From the NCBI GenBank assembly GCA_039621445.1, contig CP154956.1, positions 37,846,553 through 37,910,552 of the forward strand: a DNA stretch of 64,000 nucleotides, read 5' to 3'. Every line of letters starts with the position of its first letter. Within the stretch, counting starts at the first letter, position 1. Origin of the DNA: Euglena gracilis (lineage: Eukaryota > Euglenida > Euglenophyceae > Euglenales). The position numbers and the translations under genes are program-made. Shown one piece after another: positions 12,173 to 24,100 of this stretch. Under the pieces are notes generated by a model, which was not told the origin of the DNA, made no database searches, and worked only from the letters and a program-made list of their open reading frames with translations.

Positions 12173-15100
12173 GGAGCTTGCTTGGGACAATGGTAAGGGT
12201 CCATTGTCAGCACCACATGCCAATTTTCAACTAACCACCCTGCCGCCAAGGTTGGGTTTTGTTTTTGCATTGGGGGGGGGGTCTCAAAAACAACCCAAAA
12301 ACCAAAATTTTCGGTGTGCGCAAATTCTGCTGGAAGCGACTTAGAAAAAATACACCTCCTCCCAAAAAAAAGGATGGTGTCACATTGTGCCACAGGTTCC
12401 CGCCTTTGGCCTGGACCGACTCCACCATGAAAATCTCCCCCTGGGATTTTGGCTGCTGAGAGGGGTTCTTATATGAGTGGCATGGTAATTTTGGGCTGGT
12501 TAGTGAAACAACTTGCAAATTTTGTGGCCAATTTCTGGCCTGGCGAGAAGCGCTGGGCTGAAATTTGTGACCCCAAAAACGGCCAAAAGTGCCATTTTGG
12601 GCACTTTTTGGGCACATTTTGGGGAAAAATGCAAAAAGAATTCGGCGAAAAATGCTGGAAGGAAACAACACTCCTTATTTTAAACCCGTGCAAATTTGAT
12701 CGATTTTTTTGCGAACGGTTGGATTCTTCATGAAACTGTTTGGGAACTTTTAATTTTTGAACATTTTTTGCGCCCCCCCCCGGGCAATTGTCGCGCGACA
12801 AATCGGGCAGCAGGGAGGGGGGTGACAATTTCCCGGGGTGACAATTTGGCCGGCACAGAGGGGGGTGACAATTGCCCGGGGGCGTCAATTGCCCGGGGGC
12901 GTCAATTGCCCGGGGGCGTCAATTGCCCGGGGGCCTCAATTGCCCGGGGGCGTCAATTGCCCACCCATGTAAGCCACATTAAAACCAAATTAAAAAAAAA
13001 ACACAATCTAAAACACAAGTGAACGCGCAAAATGCAGCTGTGGCTGTGATATTGTGCAGAGCATTTGGTATGCGAAAGTTCTCAGCACGTTGTAGCAAAA
13101 TAGAAGATCAATCGAGTCGTGTCGGCGAAAAGAAAGTTCACAGACATCTTCTATGGGGGGGTGACAAATTGGGCAGCACGGAGGGGGGGGACAATTTCCC
13201 GGGGTGACAAATTGGCCGGCACAGCCAGGGGTGACAATTGCCCGGGGGCGTCAATTGCCCGGGGGCGTCAATTGCCCGGGGGCGTCAATTGCCCGGGGGG
13301 GCGGGTAGGTTTCTGTGCCTTTTTCAAGGCGGGGGGGGGGGACAATCAGGGGGGGGGGGCAATTTGGTTTAGTGAGGAGAGATGAGGGTATTTATTCCAG
13401 ATGGCGTTTTTAGGGACAAAGTCCACAGACGATACGGATGTCAAAATGCTGATTTTTTGGTGGAAAATTCCAACCGGTGATATTAGGCAGTGAATTTCCT
13501 TGGGTTTATTTGCACCAGGAATTCCCAAATGTTGCAGCTGGTGACCCTGGCGTTTGAAAACGCCAGGGTTATAACGATCTCAATGCCTCCTGGAGAAATC
13601 AAAGACTTGTTTGTGAAATATCACCCTCCAGGATATCCCAGATGCCCAAGGACATAATTGTTTGAAATCCTCACCAGGACAAAAAAAATACATCAAAAAG
13701 AGGGAGAAATAGTGGGGGAGGGTCCCAAAAAAGTTAGGGCTTTTTGGGGTTCCTCCCCGAAAAACCTTGCTCCCGCTCCCAAATGGTTGCAGACAAGTTG
13801 TTTGGCGGGCAATTGAAATGTTCAGCTTGTGTATGTGACCTGACATGGGTCACTTGGGCAGGGCCATGATGACTCCCAGGCCCCCTCGCCCTATCCAATG
13901 TCTTGGGTCCAGCATGTGACCTTCAGGAAGCTTTATCCAACTTAATTCCACTGACACTTCTTTCTCAAATCTTGCAGGCTGAAACTCTCAGCAAATGCCT
14001 TGGGATCAGCACACGCACACACCCACATATGCAAAAATGCAAAGAAACGCAGACACACAGAGCTCCGTCCCCTGGGTCCGCAGCCGCTTGGCATTCCCGG
14101 AGGGTCTGCAACTCCGCCAAGGCCTCCTCCAACGCCGCGCAGCGCTCGCCCAGCACGGCGGCCGGCGCCGGCCCCTGGGTGGCCAGCCGCTCCTCCAGCC
14201 GGCGCACCGCCCGCTCCAGCACCGCCCGCCCCTCCCGCAGCTGCTCCGCCTCCCGCCGCCACTCCTCCGCCGCCCGCCGCCACGGCTCGCCGTCCCCCGC
14301 ACCAACCGCCGCCACCGGCCCCGGCCCAGCGGTGGCGTCCGCGGACGGGTGCTTGGCCTCGGCGACGGGGTTGGGCAACGGTGGCCCACACGGAGTGGGT
14401 TGGCGGGGGGGGGGCAGGGCAGAACGGGAACGGGTGGGTGGTCGACCCCCCCCCCACCACAGCATTTTCACCAATTTCGGGAAAACGGGGGTGTTGGCCG
14501 GGGGAAAATTTTGAATTTTTTTTGAACAAACCCAAAATACATGATTTTTTGATGGAAAACCATCAAAAAAAAATCTCAAAATTTTCAGGTTAAAATTGGT
14601 AGTTAATAGGAGGGGGTAAAAAAAAACGAAGCTCAAAAAAAATGGACAAAATTTTGGCACAATCCAATTTCACTGAGATTTTTTCTCTTGGAATTTTTTT
14701 TTGATTTTCAATGGCATTTTGTGCATCAAAAACCGCTCAAAATCAAAGTTTCGAGAAAATGTTGATATTTTGGAAGGTGTGAAAAAATGGGGTTTTGGGG
14801 GGTTTTGGGGGGACCTCGTGTATGGGTCCCTCGTCCCAAAATGGGTCAAAAAAACACCCAGCGCCGAAGGCGCTGGGAAAAATTTTGAGGTCCAAAAATT
14901 GGTGCCACCAGAACAACGGGAAGCGGTGGGGGGGTGGTCGACCCCCCCCCACCGACCATGCAGGGGGTGGGGGGGTGGTCGACCCCCCCCCCACCCACCA
15001 CCCTGGCCGCGAGGCCGTTTCCCGTTCTGCCCTGGGGGGAGGAGGTGACGTGCACTTTCAGGGACCCGAAACAGACAGGCGGGTGGTCAGTCACGGGAGG

Positions 15101-18100
15101 TGGGGTGGGTTTTGGTTGGGCTGCGGCCCAACCACGGACAGTCCTGCTGTGGTTGGGCCACAACGGGTCCAGCGGCCTAAACCAGAAGGTACCAGCTACC
15201 CCAAAGAGCTGCCCAACTAGGGTCAATACACATGGGGGGACCCTTGCTCGGGGCTTCGGTGCCTCGCTTGGGTTCTGACCACGAATTTTTTGGGTTGGCC
15301 GCGACCCAACCAGAATACAAAACCAACTGAAAAAGGGGATCACAAAAAAGAATTCATGAGGCTATTTGAAGGAATAAGGTTTGGGTTGGGATTATGCAAA
15401 CAGTTGGACCCTTCCTGCTGAACGTCGCTATATTCGCCTCTACAAGGCCAGCGAACCCAGCGAGCCGCCCAACTGGGTTAAACACACGGGGATGGCCGCC
15501 CAACCACTTCTGAAAAACTTTGCTGTGGTTGGGCTGCGGCACCGTTCTACCACCCCAGAAAAGCCACGGCAGGCACCCCCTCCCCACTGGCTGCACTGGG
15601 CTACCGAGATTCTTCGGAAGAGCTTTGCGAGCTTCCCCATCAAGCTAATACCACCGACCCACTGCACCCGGAAGCCTGCAGTGTTGGGGGGGGGGCACCG
15701 TGGTGGTGATGGTCTGAACGGCAACATCCACGACATCCACTGTGGCGTGGCCTGTGGCTGGCGCAGCCCCCGCCGCCCCACCGCTTTCCAGCCCCATCCC
15801 CTCCTCCTCCTCCGACTCCGCCTCCGCCTCCGCCCCCGCCTCCACCACTAGTGGCGGGGTGCTGGTCGTAGGGGCCATCAGCTCCGTCAGCGCCGTCCGC
15901 AGTTGTTCCACCTCCTGCACCGCTTCCGCCAGGCGCTGTTGCACATGCCAGCACTCCTCCTCCGTCGCATCGACGGCGCCGGTGCGGTCAATCCCTGTGC
16001 CACTGGGTATTGGGGGGGGGGGCAGCATGACAGGTCCGAACCACACCATCGGTGAACACATGCCCTGAGAAAAGGAGCAACGTGAGGGGTCTGCTGCAGG
16101 TTGAGAGCGCCGGTGGCTGCGTTGCTGCTGCAGGGCGACACAGGTCTTGGTGTAGGCCTCCGCCTCCGCTGCGTGGGCCTGCTGCAGTCGGGCACACTCC
16201 GCAGCCAGCTGAGCGTTGTCCTCTCGCCACTGGGCCCCCTGTGGCGGCAGACCTCGGCCTAACAGGCAATCAGCACAAGAAAGATGGCACCTCAGCATAC
16301 TTTTTCCCTTGGGGGAACTGTTACCTCCAAGTGCAGGGGACCTGACAACTTCCAATATTTGGCAGGTTGGTCTTACACAGTCACAAACATGATTTTTTGT
16401 TGGAAAATTGCCACTTTCTTTTGAAAAATTTCGAAACACCATTTGAGTTCAACTGTTGTGCTTCCCATCAGCCCTACACAAGGAGGAGGCCGGTGCCTGG
16501 CGGTCTCCAGCCGCAGCCGCTCCGCCACGTGAGCCTCGCAGAGCGCCGCCTCCGCCTCCAGCGCCGCCCGCCGCCCCTCCTCCTGGCTCTGCAGGAGGGC
16601 CTCTGCCGCCAGCCCCTCCCACAGCCCCATCTCCTCCACCAGCGCCTCGTGTCGCGCCACGAGAGCACTCACCTCCTGGCGCAGCTGGGCGTTGGCGGCG
16701 TCCGCTGCCCCCAGGCGGCGGTCTGGAAGGGGCCGGCACAGAAATGTGGTGTGTGTGTGTGTGTGGCCTTGTACCACAACCCTCCACCTGCCACGGTGCA
16801 TGACTGCATGAGGTTGGGAGACAAAGGCTGAATGGTGCTGGGTTCATTGCCTCGGTCAGGTTGAGAGCATCGCGGCACACACTGGTTTTTGCGGCCACGG
16901 CGAGGAAGTTTCCCCCGAGGGCCAGACACCGGCCTGCGCTCCTCTGCCGCTGTCCGCTGCCGCCGCCACCGCTCCTCTGCCTGCTGGGCCGCCCCCCTCA
17001 CCGCCGCCAGCTCCGCCGCAATCGCCTCCCGCTGTGCGGCCTCCTGCCCCCGCGCCACCTCCAACGCCGCGCAGCGCTCCGCCCACTCCGCCAGTGCCGC
17101 CTCTGACTTGGCGCCGGCGGCATGTGCCTCCGCGGCCTGGAGGCGGGCCCGCAACGCTGCCAGCTCCGCGGTGAGCCGCTGCCGGTCCTGGGCCGCCCCC
17201 TCGGCCTGCTGCGCCAGGTGGTGGGTTTCCCGCTGGTGGTGCCGCTGATGGTCCGCTGCCTCCTGCCGGGGTCAGGGATGGGACCCCTCTTCCCTCCTGC
17301 CCACCGATGCGAACCACCACAGACCGTGTCTCCTGAAAGCAGGGTTGTATCGGAGGCCTGGTGGGGGGGGGTCGACCCCCACCCGCCATGGCACTGCCTG
17401 GTCCACCCCCGGGGCCACCATCCTGGGCGGGCCAGCTCCAGGGCGTACTGCAGCTCCACCCCCGCCGCCTGCTGCCGCTCCAGCTCCGCCTGCCGGGCCC
17501 GCGCCTCCGCCACCAGCTCCGTGACGCGGGCCCCCAGCACCGGCAGGGCGGCCGCCCAGCCCCGCAGCTGCTCCGCCAGGGCCCGGACCGCGGTGGCCGC
17601 CGGCGCCTCGGAGGGGGCGGGCGGGCCGGTCGGGGCGAAGGGGGGCTCCAGGGCGAGGCGGGAGAACACGTCGACGGCAGGCCCCGGCCGCCCCCGTTTG
17701 AGGGGAGTGCACCGGGGAGAGGAGAAATGCGTGTCAAACCTAGCGGTGGAGATGGATGGGGTCAGCCCCCCCCCCTCGGGGTTCCTCCCAAGTGCTCGGT
17801 TGGTGACGGAGGCAAACAAACCCGGCTGGAAGGAGTGGATTCCTTCCAGCAACCACAGCCGAAATTCAAAGGAAACCCCTCAACAAAGCCAAAGCAGTCG
17901 GTTTGGAGTTCGTTTTGTTCGGGGACAAAAGGATGCTGCGCAATCCGAAACCATCCAGCTGGGCTTTCGTTTCAGTTTTCCATCGACCGCTTTCTTAAGG
18001 AACCCACCTCCTTAAAAAAAAATCCTTGGCCCACCTGCTGATTTGGTGGGTGTGGTAGGTGGTGGGTCAGTGGTGGGTCAGAGAGGTCTGATTGAACCAG

Positions 18101-21100
18101 TGCGCCTCCACAGCATGTACTGTAGAGACCACGGTGGTAAAATCCTCCACCAAAGGAGGCCCCAGGTCGACCTGCACGGCAATCTCCATGCATTCAGGAG
18201 CGCTTACGGGTTGGGCCCAGAGCAGAGAACGGGTGAAAAATACACATAAACAGCACACAGAGGAAAGACACATCAAAGGAGAGAGTAAGCACCTACTAAC
18301 CCCCCCTCCCCGGGGAAATCCACCTGACAAGGGGACCCTGGCAACTTCCCGATCGAGACCCTGACTGGTTCTTGGGTGTGACGCTTTCCCAGGGGGAAGT
18401 GGTTGGCAGGAGGAAAGGCCCTGCCATAAGCGCACGTGCAAGGCACACACTCCAGCTCGGCGCCTCGCCGCCCTGGCCGGCGCCCAGCAGCGAGGTGGGC
18501 CTCCCGCTCCGCCAGGGCCTCCGCCGCCCGCGCCAGCTGCCGCCGGGCCTCCGCCAGCCCCAGCAGCTGGGCCTGCAGCTGGGCGGCGTCCGCCTCCAGC
18601 CGGGCAGCGTCCTGGCCATACAATTTTCTACGGAACCCCCAGCCGGGGGGGGGGGGAGGCGGGCAACTGTCACTCTTCCATAAAAAACCAGTCAGCCACC
18701 CCCAGGGGGTCGGTGGCCAGAATCCTGAAGAAAAAAAAAACTGCCGGGCCAACACCCGGTGTCTTCGGCGCTGGGTCACTTTAATACCCCCAGCGGGGGG
18801 GAGGAGGGGGTCCGGGCCAAAAAACCAGTCAGTCACTGAAAAAAATGTCACCCCCCCCCAAGGGAAGGGTCGGCCAATGAAAAAAAAAATGATTATATGG
18901 TCCTGGCCCAGGGCGAGGGACTTCGCCGCCGACCCCGTCAGGCCGGGGGGCGCGGCACACTGAGGAAGCGAACTGGTTTATGGCGATGCCCCTTTTGCAT
19001 ATGGGCAAGCATCGATTCCAAAGGGGGAAGCCATGGGATATTGTTTTTGGGCAAAAGAGAATTGGGAAAAGAAACAATGTGCATGCCATGGCAACCGACA
19101 ACATGCCGGCACCATGGGAAGTCGAATTTCTTTTTATCTCCGGTATTGCAATGCATGCTGTGGACAAGGCGCCAGGGACCTTCTCTGACACAGTGGGGAC
19201 ATTTGCTATAAAGTCAGGGTGGTATTTAAGCATAAAAAAGTTTTTGTCCGACCACACATTTAACAAATAATCCACAGAGAAAATGGCCGAAACCATTGCC
19301 ACATTTTGGCAAAAAAGGTCAACTTTGGAGGGGGGAAATGATTCTGGCATTTTTGGACCATCGCCCATTCACCCAAAAGATCAAATACCAATCATATGGA
19401 CTGCCCTGTTCAAAGTGGCAGATTTCGATCCGTCGGAGAGAATCCGGTGGTACGCCGCCTTCCAATGGGGCTGCCCCCCAAACAGGGGGGCAAGTGGCCG
19501 CAGGCAACCATCCCCGCGGCCTGGGCTCCGCCTGGAACGCCGCCGCCCACGCCGCCTGGCCGCCCTCCAGCCGCTGCCGCTGCGCCTGCGCCTGGGCCGC
19601 CGCGGCGGCGAACGCCGTGCACTGCTCCACCGCCTGCGCCAGCTGGGCCTCCACGTCCGACGCGTGGGCTGCCAGCTCCGCCTGCTGGGCGGTGAGCCGC
19701 TGCGCCGTGGCTTGGGAACCGCCCCCCTCTCGGGAGACCAGTATGCCCCCCTCTCCCATCAGTAAGTCCCTAGTCCCGAACCACTCGGCGGCACTGGGGG
19801 GGGGGGCAGCCTGCTGGAACCCCCTGCGCCATCGTTGGAAAACACATCTGAACCCTCAAAAAAATGGGTGTGTGTGTGGCACAAAACACAGAAAACGCGG
19901 CGATTTTCATCTTTTGTGGAATGTTCCCTCCTGAACATAATGACAGGTCGTTTCGACTTTTCAGGAGGTGGACGATTCAACAGAGGACTGTACCCACCCC
20001 ATGTCCAATGACCAGATATCTCTGTCCTCCGAGCAGAGGTTCTGACCAAAAAGGTGTCCTCCGACTGGTGGGGGGTCGTTAGATTAAGGTTCATTTTCAA
20101 CCTACAACCATGAAGGAACATCTGAAAAGGTGTCCTCTGACCGGTTGGATGTGGAGGGGGTCGTCATCAGAGGGGGGGGGGGTCTGTGTCGGTGGGGTGA
20201 GACAGTTGTTATTTCAGATAATCATCTCTTGATGGCACCAGAAAAGTTGGATCCATTTTTGTGATTCATTTCCACTGATTATTTTCTGTTTTTGCCTAAG
20301 AATAAAGATTCAAAAATTTCCTATTTTGAACCACATTTGACCTGGACCAGTTTTTCCATCAATCTTTGGCATTATTTCTTAGAAGCACAAAAATACGTAT
20401 TTTTGAAAGCTGCCGGTTCCAAATTCCAAAATCTTTCCAGCTTTAATGTACAAACTTCCTTTGAAGGAAACCCTCCTATGGACAACAACTTAATTGGAAC
20501 TTTCAACCAATCTGAGAAGTCCACTTACCCATCTCAGAAGAATGCAGGTAAAATGATGAAGCTGAGCATTTCAGGCCGGCAAAATAGGAGCGGATGGAGA
20601 GCTTCTCAGGAGAACAGCACACCCAGAGGCAGCGGAACAAAGTTGAAAATGCCAAAACCCTTGCCAAACCACCACAAAAACACGGTATCAGTGGGAGGTG
20701 GGCTGGAATTCCGCACAAGACCGGCGGGAGATGGCAAGGTCCTGGCCCAACACGTCCTTCTCCAGCGTGGCCGCGGCGAGGTCCGTCTGCAGCTCCTCGC
20801 ACCGGCGGCTCAGCTCGGCCTGTGCTTGCCGCAGGGCGTGGGCCTCACTGTCCAGCTGGGGCCATGGCCCCCCGGCAGCACTAGGAGGGGAGAGGCATAC
20901 ACACCAGAGGGAGGCCAACAGCCTGCATGGACTCTGGGGGGGGGCAACTCCAAGCAAATCTAGGGTGGTTCAATGTTTTGTTCAATTTTTGTGCAAAAAA
21001 AAGCAAATTGTCCTACTTTTTATGTGCAAAAAAAAGGACACACAACTTGCGCCCCCCCCCCATCAGAGGAAATTTCAAAGACCCCAGGAGGGAGGTCCAG

Positions 21101-24100
21101 CCAAGATTGCCACAAAATGAACAACGCAGGGAGGGTCTGGTTGGGACAGGGCGGCGGACAGGTCGGCCACCTCGACCTCCAGCGTCTGCTTCTCGGCGAG
21201 GAACTGTGCGCGCTCCGCCTGGCTGACGTCCAGCAGGCGGGCCAGCTCCGCCACCTTGGCCCGCACCCCCTCCAGCTGCGCCTGCAGCCACGCCGCGCCG
21301 TCGTCCCCGGCCTGCGGTCCTGGCCAGGCGCTGGCCTGTCAACTGTCCCACGAGGCATCCCAAACAAACACGCGCGCGCAATGCAATGCAATGCAATGGA
21401 AATGCAATGGACAAACACAGATAGGTGAGGGAGAAATCAGCACCCTAAAAATGTGTAAAATAATTAGAACTGAGATTAAAAAAAAGTTTTGACCAAGATG
21501 AAAATAACACCCAAAAACAAAAAAAATCTGCTTTTTGGGAGCATGTTGATTCAAAAATGTCCGTCCACAGGGCCCATACTTAAAGGATCCAGAGAATCTA
21601 AAAAGAGAAAGAGAAGCCAAAAACTCAGAATGAATCATGGCAAAATCAAATTCATTTACTCATAGAATGCAAAAAAGAACGGGCATGAAAAAAGTAAGGT
21701 TGCGAACAAAAAAATAGCCAACACAAAAATAAAAAAGGGGGGAAATAGTTAAATTGTAACCAGCCGCAGACGCAAAAAAAACCCTGAAAATGTGCCACCT
21801 CACACAAACACAAACACAAACACAAACGCATACACACAACTACAAATCTCTACGACAGGGTCATTATTTTGACCCAGGGTGTGTCGCACTAGTTGCACAA
21901 TTAGGGTTGAGGTAACTTTGTGAAGATACACATTCGGAGCCCTTCCCCAGCGGGTCCACAAACGGCACAATCCGCCAACCCATCTGCCCATCGGGTGGGA
22001 TCCGACAGTCCGGCGGGGCTCCGGCCAGCGGCTGAGCGGCCGCGGTCCAGGACGTGCCCCAGCGACGCCTGCAGGCCGGCCACCTCCAGCTGCAGCGCCC
22101 GGCGGTCCGCCTGCGCCGCGGCCACCTCCGCCTGTAGCTGCTGGGGGCAGGCTGTGGCGTGGGTGGGGGAGGGATGGGGGTGGCCCCCGACCCAGGGACA
22201 GGGGATTTCTTGAGGACCCCGGGGGGGGGGGGGGTCCAGCCTCCAGCTGGAAAACAGGCTGCTGGCTGGAAACGAGATGCTGGCTGGACCTCCTCCCCCG
22301 GGGGGATGGGGGGGGTCCGGGGCGGGCTGGGTCAATGAAAAAAACAAAATTTTCTAAAACATGTTGCCTTCTCGACATTTTGATGGATGGGGCTATTGCA
22401 TGGGCTGCTGGCCGGGTTTGAGCTGCTGGCTGGCTGGACTACAAAGAGGCTTCAAAATGCCCTAAATTGTGTTTTTTTTGCACCAAATTGACAAAAAAAG
22501 ATGATAAAAAACGTAAGTCTGCCAGCGCGAAGCGCTGGGGAAGAAAATAAATTGGTTCCATTGGGGTGTGTTCCAGAACCCCCTTCGGCCCTGAGGAGGG
22601 TTCTCCCCTCCCCCCGGGGGGGGGGGACCACCCTCTCCCTGTACAAAACCAACGCTTACTCAATACCCTGTGGCCCTCCCAGTTACGGAATTAGGGATTC
22701 GGGATCAGGAATTGCTAGCGGGCAAACTTTGTGGCAAGAATGCACTTTCTGAGCCATTGGTGTTGGCTGCTCTGTGTGGTGGTGTGTGACGGGATCGGCA
22801 CATGGGGGGGGGGGGCAACCTCACGGCGGCGGGCAGCGCTGGGTGGCACAGGGCGTGCAGCGCCGCGGAGGCCTTCTCCAACCGGCCGGCCTCCGTCACC
22901 GCCACGCTCCGCTCCAGCTCCAGCCGCTGCAGCCGCCCCACGCCCACCGCAGCCGCCTCCAGCGCCTCCCCTCGGCGCTGCAGCACCGCCCGCAGCTGCG
23001 CCTGCAGCTCGTCCGCCACGCGGCGCAGTGCCGCCGTCTCCGCTGCGTGCCCGGTGACGGCGGCCTCCAGCTGGGCTGCCAGACTGGCATTCTGCTGGGG
23101 GCAGGGCAGCGAGGTGGGGGGGGGGGGCTGTCCACGGTTGCCCCAACGGGCGACCAGTCACCAAGATGCTCAGCCATCCGCAGTTGTTCTCGGACCGGAT
23201 CAATGCGAAATGGCAACTGGGACGAACAGGGCCTGAGACCATGCTTGTGCTTACCAACCGGGGGGGGGGTGGGTGCTATAGGGTGCCTGCCCCTAGCAGG
23301 CACACCCCCCCCGGGGGGATAGGGGTCCGGGCCGGACCCAGAAAATTTTCATTGAAAATGGCCGTTTCCGGGCCCCCGGCGCCTTCGGCGCCGGGGTCTG
23401 AGGGGGGTGCCTGCTAGGGGCAGGCACCCCCCGAAACCCTACCCCCCACCGGGGGGGGGTCGGATCGGGTGCTATGGGGTGCCTGCCCCTAGCACCCACC
23501 CCCCCCCCCGTGGGGTAGGCACCCGACTAAGCACAAGCCTGCCTGAGACAAAAGCTCTGCAAGTCTGCTATCCATGTTTGATGTTTGTGTATTGTGTGTT
23601 CAGGCAGGACACACACACGCACACGCACACGCACACGCACACGCACACGCACACGCACACGCACACACACACACACACACACGCACGCACACGCACACGC
23701 ACACGCACACGCACACGCACACACACACACACACACACACTCACTCACTCACTCACTCACTCACTCACTCACTCACTCAATCTCTCTCAACCTCCCAAAT
23801 CATACTCCGCCCCAAATAGTATTCTGGTCTGGCCAGGATTTCTGCGGCCCAAATACAATCCAGACAAAAATGACGGGGGAAAAAAACGATGGGAAACAAA
23901 AATGATAAGAAACCACCCAATCTCCCCATCATTTTTGTCCAGCATTCCCTTCCCCATACCCTTTGGGGGGGGGGCGGGATCAAATTTAAGAAAAGACGAG
24001 GGTGTGGCAAATACCCGCGCCCCCCCCCCCCGGACAATTGTTGCGCGACAAATTGGGCAGCACGGAGGGGGGTGACAATTTCCCGGGGTGACAATTTGGC

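Noticed and set aside
12775-13365. CRISPR-like array
   Set aside because: The 17-bp units are directly adjacent with no unique spacers. This is a minisatellite.
15645-16442. A single 265-codon minus-strand gene
   Set aside because: It reads through two nonconventional introns. The stem rule splits it into exons with better continuity.
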